In this document: one piece after another, positions 9,022 to 17,647 of the stretch
How positions within the stretch are numbered: the stretch's first letter is position 1
Layout: the number at the start of each line of letters is the position of its first letter
DNA from: Pseudoxanthomonas sp. Root65
GTDB lineage: Bacteria; Pseudomonadota; Gammaproteobacteria; Xanthomonadales; Xanthomonadaceae
Reading direction: 5' to 3'
Length of the DNA stretch: 64,000 nucleotides
Assembly (NCBI RefSeq): GCF_001427635.1
Contig: NZ_LMHA01000001.1
Span: forward strand, 2,260,562-2,324,561
Program-made: the position numbers and the translations under genes
Notes under the pieces: generated by a model
The model's input: the letters and a program-made list of their open reading frames with translations, nothing else
The model's database searches: none
Told to the model about the DNA's origin: nothing

Positions 9022-9993
9022 TCAAGCCATGTGCGGACGCGACGGTTCAGGTGGTCGGGAGGCGCTGGTTCCCGTGCCATGGACGGGCGGATCCGGCTCA
9101 AGCAGCCCCGGCGGGAGTTCGCGGAACACCTGCGCGAGTTGCTGCAGGAACTCGCTCATCGCCGAGCTCTTGCGCCACACCATCGCGATCTGCCGGTTCG
9201 GATGCGAATCGCTGAAGCCGAGCAGGTGGATGTTCGGCGAACGCGCCACCGGCGGCTTCACCGCCAGCGTCGGCAGCAGGGTGATGCCGACATCGGCCGC
9301 CACCATCTGCCGCAGCGTTTCCAGGCTGGTGGCGCGGAATTCGGATTTTTCGTTGGCGCCGGCCAGGCGGCAGACGTCCAGCGCCTGTTCGCGCAGGCAA
9401 TGACCATCTTCCAGCAGCAGCAATTGCTGCTGCGACAGCTCGGCCAGGGTCAGCGACGCGCGTTGCGCCAGCGGGTGCGACTCGGGCACGGCCAGCACGA
9501 AGGGTTCCTCGAACAGGAATTCGGTGTGCAGTTGGTCGTCCGCGATCGGCAGGGCCAGCAGGCCGGCGTCGAGCTTGCCTTCGCGCAGGCGCGACAGCAG
9601 CACGTCGCTCTTCTCCTCCACCAGCAGCAGCTCCAGGTGCGGGAAGCGTGCGCGCAACTGCGGCACCACGTGCGGCAGCAGGTAGGGCCCCAGCGTGGGG
9701 AACAGGCCCAGCCGCACCGTGCCGGCTTCCGGATCCTGGCTGCGGCGCGCGGCTTCCTTCATCTGCTCGACTTCCGCCACGATGCGTCGCGCGCGGTCGG
9801 CGGCGTCGCGGCCCGCCGGCGTCAGCATGACCTTGCGCGGCGCGCGTTCGACCAGGGGCACTCCCAGTTCGTCTTCCAGCTTCTTGATCTGGGTCGACAG
9901 CGTGGGCTGGCTGACGTAGCACGCGGCGGCGGCGCGGCCGAAATGCTTGTGGTCGGCCAGTGCCACCAGGTACTTCAGGTCGCGGAGATTCAT
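9022..9993 (-). CDS. oxyR: hydrogen peroxide-sensing LysR-type regulator OxyR
   Basis: 323 residues. The N-terminal winged helix-turn-helix starts MNLRDLKYLVALADHKHFGRA and includes CYVSQPTLSTQIKKLE. The C-terminal sensor domain has the redox pair Cys199 (EDGHCLREQ) and Cys208 (LDVCRLAG), at exactly the numbers used for E. coli OxyR; oxidation by peroxide forms their disulfide and activates transcription. It follows ahpF by 71 bases on the same strand, giving the ahpC-ahpF-oxyR cluster known from Xanthomonas. A matching OxyR site lies upstream of ahpC (12520-12556). The C-terminal tail beyond about 295 is Pro/Ser-rich and variable. Confidence 0.96.
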   Translation of the reverse strand: MNLRDLKYLVALADHKHFGRAAAACYVSQPTLSTQIKKLEDELGVPLVERAPRKVMLTPAGRDAADRARRIVAEVEQMKEAARRSQDPEAGTVRLGLFPTLGPYLLPHVVPQLRARFPHLELLLVEEKSDVLLSRLREGKLDAGLLALPIADDQLHTEFLFEEPFVLAVPESHPLAQRASLTLAELSQQQLLLLEDGHCLREQALDVCRLAGANEKSEFRATSLETLRQMVAADVGITLLPTLAVKPPVARSPNIHLLGFSDSHPNRQIAMVWRKSSAMSEFLQQLAQVFRELPPGLLEPDPPVHGTGTSASRPPEPSRPHMA

Positions 9994-10064
9994 CGGACTC
10001 TTCCCTCAGGGAACGGCCTTGCGTGCGACGAAGGCGCGGACCCTGCGTGGCCCGCGCCGGTGCA

Positions 10065-11651
10065 TCATGCCGCGACCGCGTCCGGGGTTTCCACCGGCGC
10101 CGACGTGCGGATCAGGTGGTCGAAGGCGCTGAGCGCGGCCTTGGAGCCTTCGCCCATGGCGATGACGATCTGCTTGTACGGCACCGTGGTGGCGTCGCCC
10201 GCGGCGAACACGCCCGCCACGCTGGTCTGGCCGCGGTCGTCGACGATGATCTCGCCGCGCGGGCTCAGGTCCACCACGCCCTTCAGCCATTCGGTGTTCG
10301 GCAGCAGGCCGATCTGCGCGAAGATGCCTTCCAGTTCGACGCGGTGCGTGTCGCCGCCGGTTCGGTCCTTGTAGACCAGACCGTTGACCTTGCTGCCATC
10401 GCCCAGCACTTCCGTCGTCTGTGCGCTGGTGACGACGCGCACGTTCGGCAGGCTGCGCAGCTTGCGCTGCAATACGTCATCCGCGCGCAACTGGCTGTCG
10501 AATTCGATCAGCGTGACCTGCGCCACGATGCCGGCCAGGTCGATCGCTGCCTCCACGCCGGAATTGCCGCCGCCGATCACCGCCACCCGCTTGCCCTTGA
10601 ACAGCGGGCCATCGCAGTGCGGGCAATAGGCCACGCCCTTGTTGCGGTACTCGTTCTCGCCGGGCACGTTCATCTGCCGCCAGCGCGCACCGGTGGACAG
10701 GACCACGGTCTTCGACTTCAGCGACGCACCGTTGGCCAGTTGCACCTCGACCAGACCGTCGGCGCCGGCCGGCACCAGCTTCTCCGCGCGCTGCAGGTTC
10801 ATCACGTCGACCTGGTAGTCCTTGACGTGCTGTTCCAGGGCCGCGGCCAGCTTCGGGCCCTCGGTGTAGGGCACGGAAATGAAGTTCTCGATCGCCATGG
10901 TGTCCAGCACCTGGCCGCCAAAGCGCTCGGCCGCCACACCGGTGCGGATGCCCTTGCGCGCGGCGTAGATCGCAGCCGCGGCACCGGCGGGCCCGCCACC
11001 GACCACCAGCACGTCGTATGGCGCCTTGGCCTTGATCTTCTCGGCCTCGCGCTTGCCGGCGTTGGTGTCCAGTTTGGCGACGATCTCTTCCACGCCCATG
11101 CGGCCGGCGCCGAACACCTCGCCATTGAGGAAGATCGTCGGCACCGACATCACTTCGCGCTGTTCGACTTCCTGCTGGAACAGCGCGCCGTCGATGGCGA
11201 CGTGCTGGATCTTCGGATTGAGCACCGCCATCAGGTTCAGTGCCTGCACCACGTCCGGGCAGTTCTGGCACGACAGCGAGAAATAGGTTTCGAAGCGGTA
11301 CTCGCCGTCCAGCGTGCCGATCTGCTCGATCACGTCCTGCGCCAGCTTCGACGGATGGCCGCCGACCTGCAGCAGCGCCAGCACCAGCGAGGTGAACTCG
11401 TGGCCCATCGGCAGGCCGGCGAAGGTCAGGTGGATGTCATGGCCGGGCGAGGTCAGCGAGAACGACGGCGTGCGCTCGCCGCCCTGCTGTTCGGTGACAT
11501 GGATGTTCGCGGATGCGTCCTGCAGGTCGCGCAGCAGCGCCTGCAGTTGCGACGAGGCGTCGCTGCCGTCCAGGTGGGCGGTGATGTGGATCGGGCGCAC
11601 GGCCTTTTCCAGGTAGGCCTTGAGCTGCGTCTTCAGATTGGCGTCCAGCAT
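10065..11651 (-). CDS. ahpF: alkyl hydroperoxide reductase subunit F
   Basis: 528 residues, a flavoprotein disulfide reductase that passes electrons from NADH to AhpC. The N-terminal double-thioredoxin domain has the redox pair Cys128/Cys131 (SCQNCPD). An FAD-binding GGGPAG motif is at 218-223. The thioredoxin-reductase-like active site CPHC is at 343-346 and a second dinucleotide motif GGNSG at 360-364 binds NADH. The end carries the FAD motif GVFAAGD. It follows ahpC on the same strand after 230 bases that contain two strong hairpins, and precedes oxyR. Regulation by OxyR through the ahpC promoter is expected. Confidence 0.97.
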   Translation of the reverse strand: MLDANLKTQLKAYLEKAVRPIHITAHLDGSDASSQLQALLRDLQDASANIHVTEQQGGERTPSFSLTSPGHDIHLTFAGLPMGHEFTSLVLALLQVGGHPSKLAQDVIEQIGTLDGEYRFETYFSLSCQNCPDVVQALNLMAVLNPKIQHVAIDGALFQQEVEQREVMSVPTIFLNGEVFGAGRMGVEEIVAKLDTNAGKREAEKIKAKAPYDVLVVGGGPAGAAAAIYAARKGIRTGVAAERFGGQVLDTMAIENFISVPYTEGPKLAAALEQHVKDYQVDVMNLQRAEKLVPAGADGLVEVQLANGASLKSKTVVLSTGARWRQMNVPGENEYRNKGVAYCPHCDGPLFKGKRVAVIGGGNSGVEAAIDLAGIVAQVTLIEFDSQLRADDVLQRKLRSLPNVRVVTSAQTTEVLGDGSKVNGLVYKDRTGGDTHRVELEGIFAQIGLLPNTEWLKGVVDLSPRGEIIVDDRGQTSVAGVFAAGDATTVPYKQIVIAMGEGSKAALSAFDHLIRTSAPVETPDAVAA

Positions 11652-11712
11652 GGCGAACGTCTCCGTGGAGGGATTCTGGGAAGAGAACCGGGGAAGGGAA
11701 GGTCAGGCGTTT

Positions 11713-11787
11713 GCAGGAGCGGCATGCGCCGGGGGAGGGAGCCGGCCAGGGAGAGAGGAACCGGCGAGCGGCGCATGCCGCTGCTGC
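11713..11787. repeat. long-range inverted repeat between ahpC and ahpF
   Basis: The arm at 11713-11730 (GCAGGAGCGGCATGCGCC) pairs with 11770-11787 with a single mismatch over 18 bases, leaving a loop of about 39 bases. It lies in the ahpC-ahpF intergenic space, so in the minus-strand mRNA it forms a stem between the two cistrons, just upstream of the ahpF leader. Confidence 0.75.
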
Positions 11788-11793
11788 AGGGGA

Positions 11794-11822
11794 GCCACTC
11801 CGGGCGGGTGGCCCGGAGTGGC
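11794..11822. repeat. 12-base perfect hairpin downstream of ahpC
   Basis: GCCACTCCGGGC (11794-11805), loop GGGTG, GCCCGGAGTGGC (11811-11822). On the minus strand this hairpin comes about 60 bases after the ahpC stop, with no U-run behind it, so it is not a classical terminator. It may slow exonucleases or cause partial termination and so favour ahpC over ahpF. Confidence 0.75.
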
Positions 11823-11881
11823 GTGATGCGATGGAACTGGCGCGTCCCGGCGAGGAACGCGCGGTGCTGCGGAAATGCTGC

Positions 11882-12445
11882 TTAGATCTTGCCGACCAGG
11901 TCCAGCGACGGGGCGATCGTCTGCGCGCCTTCCTTCCACTTGGCCGGGCACACCTGACCGGGGTTGGCAGCGGTGAACTGCGCGGCCTTCAGCTTGCGCA
12001 GGGTCTCCGACACGTCGCGGGCGATCTCGTTGCTGTGGATCTCGGCGGTCTTGATGACGCCTTCCGGGTTGATGACGAAGGTGCCGCGCAGGGCCAGGCC
12101 TTCCTCTTCGATGTGCACGCCGAAGGCGCGGGTCAGCTGGTGGGTCGGGTCGCCGACCAGCGGGAACTGGGCCTTGCCGACCGCCGGGGAGGTTTCGTGC
12201 CACACCTTGTGCGAGAAGTGCGTATCGGTGGTGACGATGTAGACCTCGGCGCCGGCCTTCTGGAACTCGGCGTAGTTGGCGGCGGCGTCTTCCACTTCGG
12301 TCGGGCAATTGAAGGTGAAGGCGGCCGGCATGAAGATCAGGACCGACCACTTGCCCTTCAGGGTGCCGTCGGTGACTTCGACGAATTCGCCATTGTGGAA
12401 GGCGGTGGTCTTGAACGGCTGGACCGGGGTGTTGATCAGGGACAT
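11882..12445 (-). CDS. ahpC: alkyl hydroperoxide reductase subunit C (2-Cys peroxiredoxin)
   Basis: 187 residues, identical in length to E. coli AhpC. The peroxidatic cysteine is Cys47 in FTFNCPTE and the resolving cysteine Cys166 in GQVCPAKW, both at canonical positions. It reduces H2O2 and organic hydroperoxides in the cytoplasm and is recycled by AhpF. It is the first gene of ahpC-ahpF-oxyR. A promoter (TTGAGA, 17 bases, TACCAT) and an adjoining OxyR site upstream (12491-12556) explain expected peroxide induction. A clear purine-rich ribosome site (AGGATCTCCGATG region) precedes the ATG. Confidence 0.98.
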   Translation of the reverse strand: MSLINTPVQPFKTTAFHNGEFVEVTDGTLKGKWSVLIFMPAAFTFNCPTEVEDAAANYAEFQKAGAEVYIVTTDTHFSHKVWHETSPAVGKAQFPLVGDPTHQLTRAFGVHIEEEGLALRGTFVINPEGVIKTAEIHSNEIARDVSETLRKLKAAQFTAANPGQVCPAKWKEGAQTIAPSLDLVGKI

Positions 12446-12490
12446 CGGAGATCCTCGTGAGTGGAGTGGGTGTGGTGAAGCGATGGCGCC

Positions 12491-12519
12491 ATGGTAGGCA
12501 GGGGCTATTGATATCTCAA
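12491..12519 (-). promoter_or_regulatory. sigma-70 promoter of ahpC
   Basis: Read on the minus strand: -35 TTGAGA (12519-12514), a 17-base spacer, and -10 TACCAT (12496-12491). The ATG of ahpC is at 12445, leaving a leader of roughly 35-40 bases. The OxyR site abuts the -35 box, the arrangement expected when OxyR contacts RNA polymerase. Confidence 0.65.
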
Positions 12520-12556
12520 ATCGATTGATGGAATTGGATAGATAGTCTTTGGCTAT
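12520..12556 (-). promoter_or_regulatory. OxyR binding site upstream of ahpC
   Basis: A perfect outer element ATAG-N7-CTAT lies at 12542-12556 (minus strand ATAGCCAAAGACTAT). Exactly 7 bases away is a weaker second element at 12520-12534 (ATTCCATCAATCGAT). This is the ATAG-N7-CTAT, N7, ATAG-N7-CTAT layout of OxyR tetramer sites. It ends directly at the -35 box of the ahpC promoter. Confidence 0.7.
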
Positions 12557-12813
12557 TGGAATGCCTGAACAGGCCAGCTAGCCCGGGCATCGCCGATAAC
12601 GATTTTGGGTGTGAATCCCTGTTTTTCAATGAGTTGGCCGGTCGCGCCCCGCCGATGATGAAGACGTCCCTTATGCGGGCCGGCGTCGAGAATCGCCTGT
12701 CGGACGGCCTGCGCCGGTCTTCCCCCCTCCATACGCGATTGAGCACCATGATGGTGCGGCGCGGCGATGCGGCGTCGTCCGGGCCGGCGCGCGGCCCGGT
12801 ACCATGCCCGGCG

Positions 12814-13686
12814 ATGCCTGCCGACCTGCCCACCGCCCGCCTCGACCTGGCCCTGCGTGCCGCCGCATTGGGCCTGCCCGGCCCGGACGCCCGCCACGAG
12901 GCCGAGCACCTGCTGCTGCACGTGCTGCAGCGCGAACGTGCGTGGCTGTTCGCCCACGGCGACGATCCGCTGCCCGCGCCCGAGGCGGCGGCCTTCCAGG
13001 CGCTGCTGCAGCGCCGGGCCGACGGCGAGCCGCTGGCCTACCTGCTGGGCCGGCGCGGGTTCTGGACGCTGGACCTGCAGGTCTCGTCCGCCACGCTGAT
13101 CCCCCGGCCGGAAACCGAATGTCTGGTGGAGCTGGCGCTGGCGCGGTTGCCCGACGACCATCCGCTGCGCATCGCGGACCTGGGCACCGGCAGTGGTGCC
13201 ATCGCGCTCGCGCTGGCCAGCGAGCGGCCGCTGGCGCAGGTCGTGGCGACCGACGTCAGCGAAGACGCGCTGCAGGTCGCACAGGCGAATGCCGTGGCGA
13301 ATGGCATCGTCAATGTGGAGTTGCGCTGCGGAAGCTGGCTGGCGCCGCTGGCTGGCGAGCGCTTCGATCTGATCGCCAGCAACCCGCCCTACATCGCCGA
13401 GGGCGATCCTCATCTGGGGCAGGGCGACCTGCGCTTCGAGCCACCGACGGCATTGTCGTCCGGGCCGGATGGACTGGATGCCATCCGCGAGATCGTCGCC
13501 GCGGCACCGGCGCACCTGCGGCCCTGCGGCTGGCTGTTGCTGGAACATGGATGGGACCAGGGCGAGGCGATCCGCGCGCTGCTGGTGGCGGCGGGCTTCG
13601 TCGACGTCGCCACGGAAACCGACCTGGAGCAGCGCGATCGCGTGACCCTGGGGCGCGTAACGGAAGGGCAAGACCGCAGCCGCTAG
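12814..13686 (+). CDS. prmC: peptide chain release factor N(5)-glutamine methyltransferase
   Basis: 290 residues. PrmC methylates the glutamine of the GGQ motif in release factors RF1 and RF2, which tunes translation termination; its substrate RF1 is encoded at 53843. An N-terminal helical domain (1-80) is followed by a Rossmann methyltransferase. Motifs are IPRPETE (96-102), SAM-binding DLGTGSG (122-128) and the catalytic NPPY (190-193) that grips the glutamine amide. The ATG at 12814 fits the family N-terminus; upstream in-frame ATGs would add an unrelated tail reaching towards the ahpC promoter, so I reject them. The 257 bases between the OxyR site and this start hold no other gene I can see. 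Confidence 0.93.
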   Translation: MPADLPTARLDLALRAAALGLPGPDARHEAEHLLLHVLQRERAWLFAHGDDPLPAPEAAAFQALLQRRADGEPLAYLLGRRGFWTLDLQVSSATLIPRPETECLVELALARLPDDHPLRIADLGTGSGAIALALASERPLAQVVATDVSEDALQVAQANAVANGIVNVELRCGSWLAPLAGERFDLIASNPPYIAEGDPHLGQGDLRFEPPTALSSGPDGLDAIREIVAAAPAHLRPCGWLLLEHGWDQGEAIRALLVAAGFVDVATETDLEQRDRVTLGRVTEGQDRSR

Positions 13687-13707
13687 ACTGTCGCTTTCTT
13701 CCAGGAC

Positions 13708-14658
13708 ATGCCGCCCATGCGCACGCTGTATCCCGACATCGAGCCCTTCGACACCGGCACGCTGAAGGTCGACGACCGCCACACGCTGTACTACGAACAG
13801 TGCGGCAATCCGGACGGCAAACCGGTCGTCCTGCTGCATGGCGGCCCCGGTGCGGGCTGCAGCCCGAAGATGCGCCGCTTCCACGACCCGGCCAAGTACC
13901 GCATCGTGCTGTTCGACCAGCGCGGTTCCGGCCGCTCCACGCCGCATGCCGATCTGGTCGACAACACCACCTGGGACCTGGTGGCCGACATCGAGACACT
14001 GCGCGAGGCGCTGGGCATCGACCGTTGGCAGGTGTTCGGCGGCAGCTGGGGCTCCACGCTGGCGCTGGCATACGCCGAGACGCACCCGCAGCGCGTCACC
14101 GCGCTGGTGCTGCGCGGCATCTTCATGTTGCGTCGCTGGGAACTGGAATGGTTCTACCAGGAAGGCGCCAGCCGCCTGTTCCCGGACGCATGGGAGCACT
14201 ACATCACTGCAATCCCGCCCGTCGAGCGCCACGACCTGATCTCCGCCTTCCACCGCCGCCTGACCTCCGACGACAAGGCCACGCGCCTGGCCGCAGCGAA
14301 GGCCTGGAGCGTGTGGGAAGGCGCGACCAGTTTCCTGCACGTGGACGCGGACTTCGTCAGCGGCCACGAGGAGCCGGAGTTCGCGCTGGCGTTCGCGCGC
14401 ATCGAGAACCACTACTTCGTCAACGGCGGCTTCTTCGAGGTCGAAGACCAGCTGCTGCGCGACGCCTCGCGCATCGCCGATATCCCGGGCGTGATCGTGC
14501 ACGGCCGCTACGACGTGGTCTGCCCGGTCGCCAATGCCTGGGAACTGCACAAGGCCTGGCCGAAGGCCACGCTCGAGATCACCCCGGCCTCGGGACATTC
14601 CGCGTTCGAGGCCGAGAACGTCGACGCGCTGGTGCGCGCGACCGACGCCTTCGCCTGA
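13708..14658 (+). CDS. pip: proline iminopeptidase (alpha/beta hydrolase)
   Basis: 316 residues, the usual length for xanthomonad proline iminopeptidase, which removes N-terminal proline from peptides in the cytoplasm. HGGPGAG near 44-50 forms the oxyanion hole. The nucleophile is Ser113 in GGSWGS. The acid is in the GRYDVVCP segment and the histidine in SGHSAFE near the C-terminus. The protein follows prmC after 21 bases. Either ATG at 13708 or at 13717 could be used; an AGGA sits close to the first. The identification is firm at family level. Confidence 0.93.
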   Translation: MPPMRTLYPDIEPFDTGTLKVDDRHTLYYEQCGNPDGKPVVLLHGGPGAGCSPKMRRFHDPAKYRIVLFDQRGSGRSTPHADLVDNTTWDLVADIETLREALGIDRWQVFGGSWGSTLALAYAETHPQRVTALVLRGIFMLRRWELEWFYQEGASRLFPDAWEHYITAIPPVERHDLISAFHRRLTSDDKATRLAAAKAWSVWEGATSFLHVDADFVSGHEEPEFALAFARIENHYFVNGGFFEVEDQLLRDASRIADIPGVIVHGRYDVVCPVANAWELHKAWPKATLEITPASGHSAFEAENVDALVRATDAFA

Positions 14659-14691
14659 CCCGATGCCTTCATGACCACCGAGGGGAACACG

Positions 14692-15588
14692 ATGGACGAA
14701 CAGCGCACACCAGCTTCCGCCTTCGACCAGCGCGTGCTGGATCTGTACGACGACTACGTCCACGGCCGCGTCGACCGGCGCGGTTTCCTGTCCGGCGCTG
14801 CGACGTTCGCCGTGGGCGGTACCACGGCGGCGGCGGCGCTGCTGGCGGCGCTGACACCGCAGTACGCCTTCGCGGCCCAGGTCGCCGCCGACGACCCGCG
14901 CATCACCACCGTCTACCGCACGTTCCCCGCACCGTTGGGGCATGGCGAGGGTCGTGGCCTGCTGGCGATGCCGCGCGCGGAAGGACGGCATCCCGTCGTG
15001 CTGGTGGTGCACGAGAACCGCGGCCTGAATCCGTACATCGAAGATGTCGCGCGCCGACTGGCGGTCGCCGGCTTCATCGCATTCGCGCCGGATGCGCTGT
15101 ATCCGCTGGGCGGCTATCCGGGCAACGACGAGGCCGGTCGCGAGATGCAGGCCACGCTCGACCGCGACAAGGTGATGGCGGATCTCGAAGCCGCTGCGCG
15201 CTTCGCCGATGCATTGCCGCGCAGCAGCGGCAGGCTGGGCGTGATCGGCTTCTGTTTCGGTGGCTTGGTGACCAACCTCTTGGCCGCGCGCCTGCCCGAC
15301 ATCGTCGACGCCGGCGTGCCGTACTACGGTGGCCAGCCTGCTGCGGAAGAGGCGGCACGCATCAGGGCGCCGCTGCTGCTGCAGTTCGCCGAACTCGATG
15401 CGCGCGTCAATGCCGGCTGGCCGGCGTACGAGCAGCAACTGCAGGCGGCCGGCGTGCCCTACACGGCGCATGTCTATCCGGGGGTGAACCACGGCTTCCA
15501 CAACGACACCACGCCGCGCTACGACCAGGCCGCGGCGGAGCTGTCCTGGCAGCGCACGCTGGCCTTCCTGCGCCAGCATCTCGGCTGA
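14692..15588 (+). CDS. Tat-exported dienelactone hydrolase family protein
   Basis: 298 residues. The N-terminus has a twin-arginine signal: DRRGFLSGAATFAVGG followed by an Ala-rich hydrophobic core and an AFAAQ cleavage-like site, so it is likely a periplasmic enzyme. The hydrolase domain has the Cys nucleophile in GVIGFCFGG, an Asp after LLQFAELD and the His in VNHGFHNDTTPRYD. These are the Cys-Asp-His triad of dienelactone hydrolases (YghX-like). The true substrate is unknown. The ATG at 14692 is preferred over 14671 because GAGGGG sits nine bases ahead of it. It follows pip after a short gap. Confidence 0.87.
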   Translation: MDEQRTPASAFDQRVLDLYDDYVHGRVDRRGFLSGAATFAVGGTTAAAALLAALTPQYAFAAQVAADDPRITTVYRTFPAPLGHGEGRGLLAMPRAEGRHPVVLVVHENRGLNPYIEDVARRLAVAGFIAFAPDALYPLGGYPGNDEAGREMQATLDRDKVMADLEAAARFADALPRSSGRLGVIGFCFGGLVTNLLAARLPDIVDAGVPYYGGQPAAEEAARIRAPLLLQFAELDARVNAGWPAYEQQLQAAGVPYTAHVYPGVNHGFHNDTTPRYDQAAAELSWQRTLAFLRQHLG

Positions 15589-15703
15589 TCCGCGCACCTG
15601 CCGCATGTCCGGTGCCGCCACGGCGGCACGAACAAACCGGGAATGCGTCGCCGGCCCGATGCGCGGGCCGCGACCTCACCGGATCAACGGGCAGGGCAGC
15701 GCG

Positions 15704-16114
15704 ATGGCGGAAGTGGCAGCACAGGCAGCGGCGAGGATCGGGCTGGAGGACGTCGACGTTCCGCGATTGGGCATGGCGGCGATGCGCTTCATCAACGCCA
15801 TCGAGCAGGGACAGCACGAGATCCTGTGGTCGGCCGCGTCGGCGACGATGCGCGATGGCATGCCGAAGGACTCCTTCCTCGGCCAGCTCGAGCAACGCCA
15901 TCGCGAACTCGGACGCGGCACGGCGCGGCGATGGGTCGCGGTGCGGGTCGACCAGCCCGCGCAGCGCACGCGCTGGCAGATCGGGACCTATGCGGTGCTC
16001 GAGTTCTCGGTGAAGTTCGGGTCGATCGGACTGCCGCACCGCGAGGTGGTCACCCTGCGGCGGGAGGAAGAAGGCGTCTGGCGCCTAGCCGGCTACGCCG
16101 TCAAGGTCGCCTGA
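15704..16114 (+). CDS. DUF4019 domain protein
   Basis: 136 residues. The C-terminal half matches the DUF4019 pattern, with MRFINAIEQGQHEILW, then RTRWQIGTYAVLEFSV, LPHREVVTLRREE and GVWRLAGYAVK; this looks like a cystatin/NTF2-like beta-rich fold often found in periplasmic proteins. No clear signal peptide is present from the ATG at 15704. An earlier in-frame start at 15605 adds an Arg-rich stretch that does not look like a signal either, so the start is uncertain. It lies 115 bases after the hydrolase and converges on the Nudix gene with a 5-base gap. Confidence 0.7.
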   Translation: MAEVAAQAAARIGLEDVDVPRLGMAAMRFINAIEQGQHEILWSAASATMRDGMPKDSFLGQLEQRHRELGRGTARRWVAVRVDQPAQRTRWQIGTYAVLEFSVKFGSIGLPHREVVTLRREEEGVWRLAGYAVKVA

Positions 16115-16119
16115 TCGCC

Positions 16120-16686
16120 TCAGCCGCGCGGCGTGCCGTCGAGCGTGTGGTCGATCATCCACAGCCCGGCCCAGAGCTTGGCATCCAGCGCGTAGCCTTC
16201 GCCCATCTTCTGCGCCAGCCAGGCCGCCGCGCGCGGGCGCGGAACCGCATGCACGGTGATGTCCTCGTCGCCATCGCCGCCGCCGTCGCCGACCTTGCGC
16301 AGGCCTGTGGCACGGACGAAGGCGATCTTCTCGCTGCTGCTGCCCGACGAGGTGGGGCCGATCATCAGCACCTCGGCGTGGTCGGCGGTCCAGCCGGTTT
16401 CCTCTTCCAGCTCACGGATTGCGGAGACTTCGATCGATTCGCCGGCGTGGATGTCGCCCACCAAGCCCGCCGGCATCTCGATGGTGCGCGCCTGCAACGG
16501 CACGCGGAACTGCTCGACGAAAAGCACGTCGTCATCCGGCGTCACCGCGATGATGATCGCGGCCAGTCCACCGGCGTGCGCGCGTTCCACGTATTCCCAC
16601 GTGCCACGCACCATCATCCGCTGGTATTTGCCCTGCCACACCACCTCGGCGGGCACCTTGCGCTTGTCGTCGTCGCGTTCGTTCAT
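16120..16686 (-). CDS. Nudix hydrolase (ADP-ribose pyrophosphatase-like)
   Basis: 188 residues. The Nudix box runs from Gly77 to Trp99 with the pattern G-x5-E-x7-REL-x-EE-x-G-W; key residues are Glu83 and the RELEEE block at 91-96. It is preceded by EMPAGLVGD, typical of the NudF/ADP-ribose pyrophosphatase group, and by FVEQFRVPLQ. The likely reaction is Mg-dependent cleavage of ADP-ribose or a related nucleoside diphosphate sugar. The gene is minus-strand and precedes nothing on its 3' side except the convergent DUF4019 gene. The substrate is inferred from subfamily resemblance. Confidence 0.88.
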   Translation of the reverse strand: MNERDDDKRKVPAEVVWQGKYQRMMVRGTWEYVERAHAGGLAAIIIAVTPDDDVLFVEQFRVPLQARTIEMPAGLVGDIHAGESIEVSAIRELEEETGWTADHAEVLMIGPTSSGSSSEKIAFVRATGLRKVGDGGGDGDEDITVHAVPRPRAAAWLAQKMGEGYALDAKLWAGLWMIDHTLDGTPRG

Positions 16687-16726
16687 GCGGCGATGCTATC
16701 GGGTGCAGGTGACGTTTGACAGCGGC

Positions 16727-17647
16727 TCAGTAGCCGGGCGGCTCCAACCCTGCCGCCACCCGCAGCCGTCGCCGCGTCATCGGGCCGAAGCGCAGGGCAT
16801 CGGAGAGGCCGGCCAGCATGTCGCCGTCGGCTTGGCCGCGCGCGTGGCCGGAGGCGATATCGCCGAGCGGCGCGTCCAGCGCGATGGTCGTGAGCTGGCG
16901 CCACAGCAGTGCGTGCTCGCGTTGCTCGCGCAGGCGGACGGCCATCGTGGCGGCGCCGCGCAGGCGCAGGAAGGCGACTTCGTCCATGCGGGCGAGCAGG
17001 GTGTCCAGGTCGCCGAAGTGCGCCAGCAGCACGGCCGCCGATTTCGCGCCGATGCCGGACACGCCCGGGATGTTGTCCACCGCATCGCCGGTCAGCGCCA
17101 GGTAGTCGGCGATCTGTCGCGCCTCCACGCCGTGGCGGGCCTTCACCCCGTCCATGCCCCAGCGCTGCCCGCGCGCGAAGTCCCACTGCTCGTCATGTTC
17201 CGCCAACAGCTGCGACAGGTCCTTGTCGGCAGACACGATGATGCCGCGGAAGCCGCGTGGACGCGCTTCGTGCAGCGCGCTGCCGATCAGGTCGTCCGCC
17301 TCGTATTCGGCATGCGCCAGCACGCTCAGGCCGAGTGCGGCGCACAACGCCTTGCAATGCGTGAACTGGCGGCGGAGCGCGTCCGGCGCCGGTTCGCGGT
17401 TGGCCTTGTAGGCCGGGTAGAGGCGATTGCGGAAACAGCTGTCCAACGCTTCGTCGAAGGCGATGGCGATATGCGCGGGGCGTTCCTTCTCCAGCAGTTC
17501 GAGCAGGAACCGGGCGAAGCCGTGCACCGCGTTGGTCGGCCAGCCGTCGGCGTCCTGGAACTCGTCCGGCATCGAATGCCAGGCGCGGAACACGTACAGG
17601 CTGGCATCGACCAGATGGAGCGGGCGCGGGTGCAGCGGCTCAGGCAT
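16727..17647 (-). CDS. 5'-3' exonuclease / flap endonuclease (FEN/Xni-like)
   Basis: 306 residues. Acidic metal-binding clusters are present in order: LVDASLYVFRAWH, FDEALDSCFRNRLYPAYKANR, YEADDLIGS and SADKDLSQL. The helix-hairpin-helix segment ALTGDAVDNIPGVSGIGAK follows. This is the 5'-nuclease domain found at the N-terminus of DNA polymerase I, here as a free protein, as in Xni (ExoIX) of E. coli but about 50 residues longer. The role is likely trimming of 5' flaps during replication or repair. Its start overlaps the end of the upstream nitroreductase gene by 8 bases, indicating coupled translation. Confidence 0.9.
   Translation of the reverse strand: MPEPLHPRPLHLVDASLYVFRAWHSMPDEFQDADGWPTNAVHGFARFLLELLEKERPAHIAIAFDEALDSCFRNRLYPAYKANREPAPDALRRQFTHCKALCAALGLSVLAHAEYEADDLIGSALHEARPRGFRGIIVSADKDLSQLLAEHDEQWDFARGQRWGMDGVKARHGVEARQIADYLALTGDAVDNIPGVSGIGAKSAAVLLAHFGDLDTLLARMDEVAFLRLRGAATMAVRLREQREHALLWRQLTTIALDAPLGDIASGHARGQADGDMLAGLSDALRFGPMTRRRLRVAAGLEPPGY

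Noticed and set aside
12553..15621. Open frame of 1022 codons on the minus strand
   Set aside because: It is antisense to prmC, pip and the dienelactone hydrolase, all with clear catalytic motifs. Long antisense frames are expected at this GC content, and its product shows no family pattern.
12804..16013. Open frame of 1069 codons on the plus strand
   Set aside because: It is an out-of-frame reading of prmC through DUF4019; the product is Arg/Ala-rich without domains.
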